DNA of 38,482 bases from an uncultured Prevotella sp. (GCA_945873145.1 CAMCBZ010000026.1:1-38482); one strand, 5' to 3'; numbered from the stretch's first letter, positions 18,250 through 26,687 are shown. Notes: generated by a model from the letters alone, not told the origin. Made by a program: numbers and translations.

Positions 18250-20271
18250 ATGGCTGTCAGATATATTCCCTATTTCCCCAACACCCTCGAAGGTCAGGCG
18301 CTGCTCGACAACTTTGTGCGCACCAAGCGTGTGCTCCGCTACCGCGACAACGACCGCATCGTGGAGAACATCCAGCGCGGCATGCCCTACTACGAGGTGG
18401 AGCCCGTCGAGCAGGTGGGCGACAATCCTCAACACAATATGGTGCTGCGTGGCGAGTGCCTCTCGGCTTGCGCCTATCTCAAGGATAAAGGCGTGAAGGT
18501 GGACCTCGTATATATCGATCCGCCCTTTGCCAGCGGTGCCGACTATGCCAAGAAGGTGTATGTACGCAACAACCCGAAGGTCGCTGCCACCATTGCACAG
18601 GCAGAGAAAGAACTCGATATAGACGAGCTGCGCTCCTTCGACGAGAAGATGTATGGCGACATCTGGGACAAAGAGCGTTATCTCAACTGGATGTACGAGA
18701 ACCTCATGGCCATCAAGTCGGTCATGAGCGATAACGCAAGCATCTATGTGCACCTCGACTACCATATCGGGCACTATGTCAAGATTCTCATGGATGAGAT
18801 ATTCGGAGAGGATAACTTCATTAATGAGATTGTTTGGCAAAGGGTCTATTCACATAACGATGCAAATAGATATGGACAGATCCATGATACCATCTTCTAT
18901 TATTGCATGAATAATGAAGATTATACTTGGCATACTCAATATTTGCCATACGATGAGAAATACTTGAAGATGTATTCGATGGATGATGGCGATGGAAGAA
19001 AGTATAAGGTTGAAAATACAATGGGTCCAGGTGGAAGGGGCTCCACATATGAATGGAATGGAGTGACACGAACGTGGAGGTATTCCAAAGAGACAATGGA
19101 GGATTTAGACAAGAAAGGACTGCTCTATTATACAAGTTCTGGATTCCCTAAGAAAAAGGTTTATTTAGATGAGATGCCGGGTAAGCCTTTGCAGTCAATA
19201 TGGACTGACATTAATGTTATCGCAGGTCAAGCCAAAGAACTTGTCGACTACGCCACCCAGAAGCCAGAGGCTCTCTTGGAGCGCATCATCAAGGCGAGCA
19301 GTGACGAGGGCATGGTGGTGGCTGACTTCTTTGGAGGCAGCGGCGTGACAGCGGCAGTGGCCAATCGGCTCGGACGACGCTTCATCACCAGCGACATTAA
19401 CCTCAACAGCATCCAGACGATCCGCGACCGGCTCATTGGCGGTAAGGCTGAGTTTGAGATCTTGGAGGTTAAGGACGGCGTGTCACTCTTCCGCAATCCC
19501 GTGCAGACCATGGACAAACTGAAAAAGATGATCCGTGGACTGCGTAGCGGCGACGACGGGCTCGGCAAGATATGGGCGGGCTCCATCGTCGACACCAAAT
19601 ACGGCATCATGCCCGTGTATCTGCCCAACCTGCTCGACAGCAGCTCGCGACTGCTCGACAAGCCGATGATCAACCGCATCATCCGCGAGGCACTCCCCGA
19701 CCTACCTGCCAACATCAAGCGTGTCATCGTCTACTACATCGACATCACAGACCGCGACGACATCGAACAGTTCATCAAAGAGCAGAACGACCAGACAACC
19801 ATCGAGATAGAGCTCCGTGACCTGAAGCAGTTCCTCGACGACATCGTGGTGGAGGACGACGCTGAGTGGACGGTCAGCGAGACACACGACGCTCTGTTCA
19901 CGGGATGGAAGGTTACTATCAACAGCTTTCACAGCGACCGCGTGCTGAAAAAGATAGAAGAGGTGAACCTCAAGGGTGAACAGCAGGTACTCCAGCAAAA
20001 AAGCAAAGGCAAGGAGAAGAAGTTTGTGCCGATCACCATCAGCGACGAGGGACTGGAGACCATCGAGTGGATAAGCCTCGACTGTGAGAATGCCGAAAAA
20101 AGCCTGCCATGGCACAGCGACGTGGAGATCAAGCGCGATCACTTAGGGCGTGTTTGCCTCAATGGCAAGAAGACGGATGAGTTCTGGGACGGCTCTATAC
20201 GCTGCGACAAGAAACCGCTGCGCATGAAAATTCGCAATATCTGTGGCGACGAAACCGTCTGGACGCTATAG
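18250..20271 (+). CDS. mod: Type III DNA adenine methyltransferase, Mod subunit
   Basis: This 673-residue protein is the modification and specificity subunit. The beta-class motif order is visible: catalytic motif IV DPPF (in VYIDPPFASGADY, about residue 90) precedes the AdoMet-binding motif I DFFGGSGVTAA (about 359-369). DPPF replaces the more usual DPPY. The region between them should hold the target-recognition domain, and its DNA from about 18800 to 19230 is clearly AT-rich compared with both ends of the gene, which suggests it was exchanged by recombination. The C-terminal third is typical of Mod proteins and probably contacts Res. It starts two bases after the res stop. Confidence 0.92.
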   Translation: MAVRYIPYFPNTLEGQALLDNFVRTKRVLRYRDNDRIVENIQRGMPYYEVEPVEQVGDNPQHNMVLRGECLSACAYLKDKGVKVDLVYIDPPFASGADYAKKVYVRNNPKVAATIAQAEKELDIDELRSFDEKMYGDIWDKERYLNWMYENLMAIKSVMSDNASIYVHLDYHIGHYVKILMDEIFGEDNFINEIVWQRVYSHNDANRYGQIHDTIFYYCMNNEDYTWHTQYLPYDEKYLKMYSMDDGDGRKYKVENTMGPGGRGSTYEWNGVTRTWRYSKETMEDLDKKGLLYYTSSGFPKKKVYLDEMPGKPLQSIWTDINVIAGQAKELVDYATQKPEALLERIIKASSDEGMVVADFFGGSGVTAAVANRLGRRFITSDINLNSIQTIRDRLIGGKAEFEILEVKDGVSLFRNPVQTMDKLKKMIRGLRSGDDGLGKIWAGSIVDTKYGIMPVYLPNLLDSSSRLLDKPMINRIIREALPDLPANIKRVIVYYIDITDRDDIEQFIKEQNDQTTIEIELRDLKQFLDDIVVEDDAEWTVSETHDALFTGWKVTINSFHSDRVLKKIEEVNLKGEQQVLQQKSKGKEKKFVPITISDEGLETIEWISLDCENAEKSLPWHSDVEIKRDHLGRVCLNGKKTDEFWDGSIRCDKKPLRMKIRNICGDETVWTL

Positions 20272-20407
20272 GAGACAGATCTCGCTCAGTTGCCTGTCAT
20301 CATCTTGTCGAGGCACCTCCAGCGTATCTCATAAACAGCGTGTTAGCCTGTGCTCAGAAAATAAATCAGAAATTCACGGCAGCGTGCATGAAATGAAGAT
20401 TATTTCG

Positions 20408-20415
20408 TATCTTTG
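20408..20415 (+). promoter_or_regulatory. Bacteroidetes-type -7 element upstream of the Shango genes
   Basis: TATCTTTG is an exact match to TAnnTTTG, 46 bases before the proposed sngA ATG. It lies in the 190-base gap after mod, so the three Shango genes probably have their own promoter. No -33 element is clear. Confidence 0.65.
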
Positions 20416-20461
20416 CATGTAAAATGGAGGAAGCTCACGTTGCCTCTTCCCGTTGAAAGAT

Positions 20462-22168
20462 ATGAGCTTGGACGATTTCTATACGGATGAACCGATCGAT
20501 TACGGACAGTCTGACAGCAGTGGCGACACTGACTTTCAGACGGATGCTTCTGAGGATATGTCCTATATTGACAGCGTTCACAATTGGGACTACTTTGAGC
20601 CAGAAGAAGATGATGATGAACTCCTGCCTTGGGAGTCTTCGGACATAGCGGCCTCGGCCGATATGGCCGGACAACCCAAGAAGATCGTGGAACTTTTGGA
20701 GATGATCCGCCGCCAACCCTGGCAGATCACGCGGGAGAAGAACTTCTATGAGCAGGCTCTTTTCATGGCCGACTATACCGACAGTGCCGACATCGTGCCG
20801 TTCCAATGCTATTTTCCCGTCTACAACGACATGAGTGTGGCGCAGCTGCGCAGCTATTTCACCATCCGCAAGATGTGGCGACAAGGCAAGTTTCCTGATG
20901 TGCCGTTGAGCTATCTCTTTGTCTATGTCTATGAGACGCTGATGCAGATCGGCATCCACCAGCCGGAAGAAGGATATGAGATCTTGCAGGAGATACTTGC
21001 CGCTTACCGGACCACCTATGCCAACCTGCAGCGCTATCTCGGCCCGTGGCTACGCGACTATGTCGTCTACTACGATCTTTCGCCACGTTTCCAGGAGGCC
21101 TTCGCCGACGAGTGGCACCACGACGCACTCGCTGCCACGCTATCTGACTATAAGGATGCGAAAGACTCCATGCTCCTCGATGCTCTGATCCAGCTCAGCG
21201 GCTACGACCCTACGGCTAAAGTGCTGTTCAAGAAAGTTCCCGAGAAGGCAACAGCCTGCATGACCGCTGTGCTTCGCGCCATCATCCCCGTAATAGAGCA
21301 TTCCTGTCATCATCGCATCGAGACCTTCTGCCTGGGCTCACGCACGCGCCGTCAGGTGAGAATGTTTGCCAATGCGGTCTTCTACAACCCACGGCCCGTG
21401 CGCACTGCTGAGATCCGGGTGTCGCCCCGTACGCGCTACTTCTGCCAGGGAGGACTGTGGTCTAAGGATGTCTTTATCTGTAATCAGCCACTAATACGCC
21501 GCACGTTCACCGCCATCTTCCATGAGGCCGACCGGCAGATGAGAATCGACTTGGGCATCAAGCCCTTGCTCAAACCGGGGATAGGAGCTGCGCCCTATGC
21601 CGCTGTCATCAAAGACGCCGTCAGCCAGTGGATGGAGCATGAGCGCGCCGAAGAGGCAAGAAAGGAGGCCGAGCGCCGGCGCGTCTCCATCGACTTCTCG
21701 AAACTGAAAAAGATCAGAAGCGATGCCGAGGTGGTGATGGAGAAACTCGCCAGCGATGAGTCAGAGCCTTTAACACCCATCAACACCATGGAGACGATAG
21801 CACCTGCGGAGCCCGTAGCGCCTGTAGAATCCACGGCGACGACGGAAACAGCAGAGCCTGAGAAGACTTCTGAGCCTCTGAAGACTACAGCGCCTTTGAA
21901 GGATATAGACTCCATGGCACCAACAACTCCCGCTGTTTCTCAAGCCGCTTCCCCCGGCCTTGTCTTTCTCCGCCTCTTCCTCTCCGGCGGCGACTGGCGC
22001 AGCTTCCTCCGCGACCACCATATCCCCGAAGGCGTCATGGTGGAGCAAATCAACGACAAAGCCATGGACAGCATCGGCGACATCGTGCTCGAAGACGACG
22101 GCAACGGACTGAAGCTCATCGAGGACTACCGCGAAGATGTGGAGCAATGGCTGAAAGAAGACAGTTGA
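20462..22168 (+). CDS. sngA: Shango defence protein SngA-like, TerB_N/TerB_C domains
   Basis: This is a 568-residue protein from ATG 20462; an in-frame TTG at 20453 could add three residues. An acidic N-terminus (about 1-60) leads into a TerB_N-type domain, recognisable from MSVAQLRSYFTIRKMWRQGK and PLSYLFVYVYETLMQIGI. The C-terminus (from about 400) is TerB_C-like, ending in EQINDKAMDSIGDIVLEDDG and IEDYREDVEQWL. A Pro/Thr/Glu-rich linker at about 440-495 interrupts it. This domain set next to a P-loop ATPase and a DEAD/DEAH helicase is the signature of the anti-phage system Shango. The molecular role of SngA is not known. Despite the tellurite-resistance domain name, tellurite resistance is unlikely because no TerC/D/E/Z genes are nearby. 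Confidence 0.78.
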   Translation: MSLDDFYTDEPIDYGQSDSSGDTDFQTDASEDMSYIDSVHNWDYFEPEEDDDELLPWESSDIAASADMAGQPKKIVELLEMIRRQPWQITREKNFYEQALFMADYTDSADIVPFQCYFPVYNDMSVAQLRSYFTIRKMWRQGKFPDVPLSYLFVYVYETLMQIGIHQPEEGYEILQEILAAYRTTYANLQRYLGPWLRDYVVYYDLSPRFQEAFADEWHHDALAATLSDYKDAKDSMLLDALIQLSGYDPTAKVLFKKVPEKATACMTAVLRAIIPVIEHSCHHRIETFCLGSRTRRQVRMFANAVFYNPRPVRTAEIRVSPRTRYFCQGGLWSKDVFICNQPLIRRTFTAIFHEADRQMRIDLGIKPLLKPGIGAAPYAAVIKDAVSQWMEHERAEEARKEAERRRVSIDFSKLKKIRSDAEVVMEKLASDESEPLTPINTMETIAPAEPVAPVESTATTETAEPEKTSEPLKTTAPLKDIDSMAPTTPAVSQAASPGLVFLRLFLSGGDWRSFLRDHHIPEGVMVEQINDKAMDSIGDIVLEDDGNGLKLIEDYREDVEQWLKEDS

Positions 22169-22211
22169 ACGCTCTTCCTGACCTCTCTCTCCTGATAGAC
22201 AAAATGAAAGA

Positions 22212-23558
22212 ATGACAATGACAAACAGAAATATACCTCCGCGCCGTATCGCGCAGAGCATCATCAACTCACTCAAGGGCGGTGTCGTGCCGCGCGTGGG
22301 ACTGCCCTACGTCACCGTAGGCCGCCGCAAGGAAATCGAAGCCTTGCTCCATGATGTGGAGATTGTGGGCGAGGGCGGTGCCTCCTTCCGCTTCATCGTC
22401 GGCAAATACGGTTCGGGCAAGTCCTTTCTCTTGCAGACTATCCGCAACTATGTCATGGACCGCAACTTTGTCGTCGTCGACGCTGACCTCTCTCCCGAGC
22501 GGCGTCTGCACGGCAACCAGGGGCAGGGTCTGGCCACCTACCGCGAGCTGATTCGCAACCTCAGCGTGAAGTCGAAGCCTGAGGGCGGTGCCTTGCCCAT
22601 GGTCCTCGACCGCTGGATCAACTCCGTACAGACGGCGACAGCGCAGCAGGAACAGCTCAGCATGGATGCGCCAGGCTTCAATGAGGCCGTGGAAGCGCAT
22701 ATCATGGCTGTTATCCGGCAGATGCAGGACCTCGTCCACGGCTTTGACTTCGCCCGGCTGCTGACGCTCTATTTCCGCGCCTTTGTCAATGGTGACGATG
22801 AGCTCAAAGGCAAGGTGCTGAAATGGTTCCGCGGGGAATACGCCACGAAGACAGAGGCACGACAGGAGCTTGGGGTGACGGTCATCATCTCCGATGACGA
22901 CTGGTATGACTATCTCAAGCTCTTTGCCTTCTTCTTCCGCCAGGCAGGCTACAACGGACTAATGGTCTTCATCGATGAGCTGGTCAACATCTACAAGATT
23001 CCCAACGCTATCTCGCGGCAATACAACTACGAGAAGATTCTCACCATGTATAACGATGCGCTCCAGGGCAAGGCACAGTATATCGGTACCATCATGAGCG
23101 GCACGCCCCAGTGTGTCGAGGACCGTCACCGCGGCATCTACAGCTATGAGGCCCTTCGCTCGCGCTTGGCCGAGGGCAAGTTCTCGCAGCAGGGCCATCA
23201 GGATCTCCTCGGTCCTGTGCTGCGTCTCCTGCCGCTCACCAACGAGGAGATGCTCGTCCTGGCCGAGAAGCTCGCCGACATCCACGCCGCCCTCTATGGC
23301 TATGAGCGTACGGTGACCGACAGCGACCTCGCCACCTTCATACAAATAGAGTACAACCGTATCGGTGCTGACGGCAACATCACGCCGCGAGAGGTCATCC
23401 GTGACTTCATCGAATTGCTCGACATCACCGTCCAGAACCCGGGCAGCAGCGTCAGCGATATTCTCCACAGCGACGCATTCGCCTATGCACGTCCCGAACT
23501 GGAGCAGCAGAAGGAGCAGAGCACCGCCGGAACCGACTTTGCCGAGTTTACGCTATGA
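22212..23558 (+). CDS. sngB: Shango defence ATPase SngB-like, DUF2791/BrxD-type P-loop protein
   Basis: This is a 448-residue cytoplasmic ATPase. Walker A is GKYGSGKS at residues 64-71 and Walker B is VFIDEL at about 252-257, followed by LVNIYKI. A later IMSGTPQCVED strand fits a sensor motif. The N-terminal RRIAQSIINSLKGGVVPRVG followed by VGRRKE is characteristic of the DUF2791 ATP-binding family that includes BrxD of BREX type 2. It starts 43 bases after sngA and its stop overlaps the next start by four bases (ATGA), so it is strongly coupled to the helicase. By family analogy it probably loads or regulates the helicase during defence. A second in-frame ATG at 22218 is an alternative start. 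Confidence 0.82.
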   Translation: MTMTNRNIPPRRIAQSIINSLKGGVVPRVGLPYVTVGRRKEIEALLHDVEIVGEGGASFRFIVGKYGSGKSFLLQTIRNYVMDRNFVVVDADLSPERRLHGNQGQGLATYRELIRNLSVKSKPEGGALPMVLDRWINSVQTATAQQEQLSMDAPGFNEAVEAHIMAVIRQMQDLVHGFDFARLLTLYFRAFVNGDDELKGKVLKWFRGEYATKTEARQELGVTVIISDDDWYDYLKLFAFFFRQAGYNGLMVFIDELVNIYKIPNAISRQYNYEKILTMYNDALQGKAQYIGTIMSGTPQCVEDRHRGIYSYEALRSRLAEGKFSQQGHQDLLGPVLRLLPLTNEEMLVLAEKLADIHAALYGYERTVTDSDLATFIQIEYNRIGADGNITPREVIRDFIELLDITVQNPGSSVSDILHSDAFAYARPELEQQKEQSTAGTDFAEFTL

Positions 23559-26050
23559 ACATCTTCGCACGATATTCTCCTGCCATCCAGCACTATATCT
23601 ATGAAGAGGGCTGGCAGGCGCTCCGCGCCATCCAGGCTGCGGCAGGCGATGCCATCTTCAACACCGAGGCCAATGTCCTGCTCTCGGCCTCCACGGCGGC
23701 GGGCAAGACCGAGGCGGCTTTCTTCCCTATCATCACGCTGTTGCAGGAGCAGCCACCGACTTCCATCGGCTGTCTGTATATCGCACCGCTGAAAGCCCTC
23801 ATCAACGACCAGTTTGTGCGGCTCAACGACATCTGCCGCGAATGTGGCGTGGAGGTCTGGCACTGGCACGGCGACGTGTCGCAGGAACAGAAGAAAAAGC
23901 TGATGCGACATCCTTCGGGCATCCTGCAGATCACGCCGGAGAGTCTTGAAGCCATGCTCATGCACCGCCACTCGCAGATACCGTCGCTCTTCGGTGACCT
24001 GCGCTTTGTGGTCATCGACGAGATCCACTCCTTTCTTCGTGGCGATCGTGGCGGTCAGACGCTCTGCCTCTTGGAGCGGTTACAGCGACTGGCTGGGGTC
24101 ATTCCGCGGCGCGTGGGGCTCTCGGCCACGATTGGCGACTTGAAGATGGTGGGCAACTTCCTGTCCGCCGGGACAGGGCGCGGCACGGTCATACCACGTA
24201 TCAAGGCTCCGGGAGCGAAATGGAGAATCTCGGTGGCCCACTTCTTCAACAATGGGGAACAGGCTTCCTACCCGTCGGCGGAAAATCGCGTAGCGCTGCC
24301 CGAGGAGCAGACCTCCATCACAGGCAGTATCCTTCGGGGACATTACGATAAGGAGAAAATCAATGGCTACGACCCCTTCCAAACCAACGTGGAGCCGTCG
24401 CACCCTTCTGAAGCACGTAGGGAGATGAAAGGTGGCAGTCCGCTTAACATGAATGACGATAATGCCAACGCACGCGCTACTAATGATAATAAGGCCCGCT
24501 TGGATGCGGAGCAAAACGGCCCGCTGGCCTCAGCAGCCGATCCGGGCTTGCTCTATATCTTCAACCACACGCGTGGACATAAGTGTCTTGTCTTCTCCAA
24601 CTCTCGTGAGGAGTGCGAGACCGTGTGCGCTACGCTGCGGATGTACTGTGAGGCGGTGCATGAACCCGACCGTTTCCTGATTCATCACGGCAACCTCTCG
24701 ACGAGCTACCGCGAGAGTGCGGAGGAGGAGATGAAACGCGAGGACTCGCTGGCCACCGTGTGTACCACGTCGACCCTGGAGTTAGGCATCGACATCGGGC
24801 GTCTGGAACGCGCTTTTCAGATTGACGCCCCTTTCACCGTCAGCTCTTTCTTGCAGCGCATGGGTCGGACGGGCCGTCGGGGGTCACCTTCGGAGATGTG
24901 GTTCGTCATCCGTGAGGACCACGCCGAACAGCGCGCGCTCATGCCCGAGACGATACCCTGGAAGCTCTTGCAGGCCATTGCTCTGATAGAACTCTATCTG
25001 AAAGACCGGTGGGTGGAACCACCGCGCACGGGGCGGCTGCCTTACTCTCTGCTCTATCATCAGACGATGTCCACACTGGCATCGGGAGGGGAGATGACGC
25101 CGGCAGAGCTCGCCCGTCGCGTGCTGACGCTGAGCTATTTCCGGGGTATCTCGCAGGATGACTACCGCACGCTGTTGCGCCATCTGCTTAAGATTGACCA
25201 TATCGAGACGACGGAGCGTGGCGGGCTCATCGTCGGACTCAAGGGGGAGCGTGTGGTCAACAACTTCAAGTTCTATGCTGTCTTCCAGGACAATGAGGAG
25301 TATAAGGTGCGCTGTGAGTCGCAGGAACTGGGCACCATCGTCAAGCCGCCACCCGTGCGCGACAAGATTGCCATTGCCGGCAGGGTGTGGGTCGTCGAGG
25401 AGGTGGACCGCAATCGCCATGTGGTCTATTGCCATCCCGTTAAGGGTATTGTGCCTGCTTATTTCGGCGACGAGCCCGGCGACATCCACACGAGGATCTT
25501 GGAGAAGATGCACGATATACTGGCACCGGCGTCAGCAACTTTCCATCGTGAAGAGTCTTTGGAACAGCAGAATGGTCAGCGGCTGATGGCAGACCATGCC
25601 TTGCTGCCCCATGCACGTGCCCGTCTGGCGCAGGCGCGTGATGCCGCCACGAAGTCGGGGCTTGGCATCAGATGGCTGTTGCCGTTGGGCGGACAGATGT
25701 ACGCGCTCTTCCCATGGTTGGGCAGCTATGCCTTCCTGGCCATGGAGCGTTTTCTGAGGATTCGCTGTGGCGAGCGGATGGGACTGAAGGGCTTTGACTC
25801 GGTACGGCCTTATTACATGCAGTTCACCATGTCGGTGTCGCCCGAGGAGTTCTTTGTCATCCTTGCCGATGAGATAGGGAAGCCGCTTGATGCCATGGAA
25901 CTGCTCTATCCCAACGAGGCCCCCGTCTTCGACAAATACGACGACATCCTGCCCGTGGAGCTCACGCGTAAGGGCTTTGCCTATGGTGTCCTTGACGTCA
26001 AGGGTATGACGGACAGAGTGCGGCAGATGTGCCTCCTGCAAATACGCTGA
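23555..26050 (+). CDS. sngC: Shango defence DEAD/DEAH helicase SngC-like
   Basis: This is an 831-residue superfamily 2 helicase of the Lhr/BrxH-like group. Motifs seen are Walker A STAAGKTEAAF (about 46-56), IAPLKALINDQ (Ia), ITPESLEAML (Ib/Ic), DEIHS (155-159), LSATIGD (III), TSTLELGIDIG (V) and QRMGRTGRRG (from 434). The C-terminal 350 residues are a winged-helix and core extension without recognised nuclease motifs. Between RecA1 and RecA2 (about 232-328) lies a hydrophilic, probably disordered insert rich in Asn, Asp and Ala. The frame starts in the sngB stop (ATGA overlap). It presumably unwinds or translocates on invading DNA as the effector or sensor of Shango. BrxHI of BREX is related, but the other BREX genes are absent. 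Confidence 0.82.
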   Translation: MNIFARYSPAIQHYIYEEGWQALRAIQAAAGDAIFNTEANVLLSASTAAGKTEAAFFPIITLLQEQPPTSIGCLYIAPLKALINDQFVRLNDICRECGVEVWHWHGDVSQEQKKKLMRHPSGILQITPESLEAMLMHRHSQIPSLFGDLRFVVIDEIHSFLRGDRGGQTLCLLERLQRLAGVIPRRVGLSATIGDLKMVGNFLSAGTGRGTVIPRIKAPGAKWRISVAHFFNNGEQASYPSAENRVALPEEQTSITGSILRGHYDKEKINGYDPFQTNVEPSHPSEARREMKGGSPLNMNDDNANARATNDNKARLDAEQNGPLASAADPGLLYIFNHTRGHKCLVFSNSREECETVCATLRMYCEAVHEPDRFLIHHGNLSTSYRESAEEEMKREDSLATVCTTSTLELGIDIGRLERAFQIDAPFTVSSFLQRMGRTGRRGSPSEMWFVIREDHAEQRALMPETIPWKLLQAIALIELYLKDRWVEPPRTGRLPYSLLYHQTMSTLASGGEMTPAELARRVLTLSYFRGISQDDYRTLLRHLLKIDHIETTERGGLIVGLKGERVVNNFKFYAVFQDNEEYKVRCESQELGTIVKPPPVRDKIAIAGRVWVVEEVDRNRHVVYCHPVKGIVPAYFGDEPGDIHTRILEKMHDILAPASATFHREESLEQQNGQRLMADHALLPHARARLAQARDAATKSGLGIRWLLPLGGQMYALFPWLGSYAFLAMERFLRIRCGERMGLKGFDSVRPYYMQFTMSVSPEEFFVILADEIGKPLDAMELLYPNEAPVFDKYDDILPVELTRKGFAYGVLDVKGMTDRVRQMCLLQIR

Positions 26051-26087
26051 CGCACCGTTCTGGTACCGTCAATCATCCCTGTAAGTG

Positions 26088-26168
26088 AAGGAAAATAGTC
26101 CTGTACGGGTTTTAGCGCCAATGCGCAATTTTACGCGATAGCGATTTTCGTCCGGGACTATTTTCCTT
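26088..26168. repeat. Long inverted repeat just downstream of the Shango genes
   Basis: AAGGAAAATAGTCC (26088-26101) and GGACTATTTTCCTT (26155-26168) are perfect 14-bp inverted arms around a 53-base interior. The interior contains further short complementary pieces (for example AGCGCC and GCGCAA around 26114-26127). It starts 37 bases after the sngC stop. It could be a large stem-loop 3' end, a non-coding RNA or a small mobile element remnant. Confidence 0.55.
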
Positions 26169-26241
26169 TCCTATAAACTGTAATCGATCAGAGAAGAGAT
26201 CTCTTATCCGACCCACGGAAAATATCCACTGTGCCTCTTTT

Positions 26242-26408
26242 CCACGAATCTACACTAATCTTCACGAATGGAAGTCGATATATTCTCGATATTCGTTAAT
26301 ATTCTTGATGCCATCGAAGATGGCGCGTTAAAAGAGAAGCAACGATATTGATTGGTAGATAGCCTTTGGGTGTGCTTCAGTACTTTGCGTCCTTCGCGGC
26401 TTTGCGAG
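26242..26408. repeat. Dispersed intergenic phrases (CACGAATCTACACTAATC and CTTTGCGTCCTTCGCGGC types)
   Basis: Two stretches, 26242-26271 and 26383-26408, look like stock phrases that I recall in intergenic DNA of many unrelated bacteria. Each is built of near-repeats of 9-12 bases (ACGAATCTACACTAATCTTC; CTTTGCG then CTTCGCGG then CTTTGCG). No reading frame of note covers them. Recognition is from memory, not a search. Confidence 0.4.
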
Positions 26409-26439
26409 AGAAATACGTGCCAGTGGTTCTGTATGATAC

Positions 26440-26464
26440 TAACGTTCCGCTACGCGGAACGTTA
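26440..26464. repeat. Perfect 11-bp palindrome hairpin
   Basis: TAACGTTCCGC and GCGGAACGTTA are perfect arms with a TAC loop. It lies mid-gap between the convergent Shango and B12 operons. No T-run follows directly. Its core (GTTCCGCTACGCGGAAC) resembles the hairpin at 15142-15175. Confidence 0.6.
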
Positions 26465-26505
26465 ACTTAAATTCAGCGATTTTTATAAAGTATGTTTCAT
26501 AGTTA

Positions 26506-26543
26506 GGCCGCTGAGGGCAGCGGCCCTCCCGGAAGCTGCCCTC
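26506..26543. repeat. Overlapping, mutually exclusive hairpins
   Basis: GGCCGCTG-AGGG-CAGCGGCC (26506-26525) is a perfect 8-bp hairpin. The segment 26513-26521 (GAGGGCAGC) can instead pair perfectly with 26535-26543 (GCTGCCCTC). The two folds exclude each other. It lies in the non-coding gap 26051-26725 and no gene is close enough to suggest a clear switch role. Confidence 0.5.
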
Positions 26544-26654
26544 TGCGGACATTATAGCCTTGCGAGCAAGCTCGCCATCAAGCCCGTAGGTTGAGTCTCA
26601 CCCCTTCGTGTTGATCAGGTGTGCCGATTTTCCAGTTTCCTTACCTTTACGAAT

Positions 26655-26687
26655 AAAGGCCGGTTCGCACATGGCGAACCGGCCTTT
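26655..26687. terminator. Strong bidirectional intrinsic terminator
   Basis: AAAGGCCGGTTCGC and GCGAACCGGCCTTT form a perfect 14-bp stem with a 5-base loop, flanked by T-runs on both strands. It stands 38 bases past the stop of the last B12-operon gene (minus strand) and about 600 bases past sngC (plus strand). It therefore ends the B12 operon and shields it from convergent transcription. Confidence 0.85.

Noticed and set aside
20462..22168. Tellurite-resistance gene
   Set aside because: Only TerB-flanking domains are present, with no terC/D/E/Z partners, and the neighbours are an ATPase and a helicase of a defence system.
20462..26050. BREX or Pgl system, because of the DUF2791 ATPase and Lhr-like helicase
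   Set aside because: No PglX methyltransferase, PglZ phosphatase or BrxC/PglY is present, and the TerB_N/TerB_C gene fits Shango instead.
15142..26464. Integrative element with att sites
   Set aside because: No integrase, recombinase, tRNA gene or exact direct repeat was found at the island edges.
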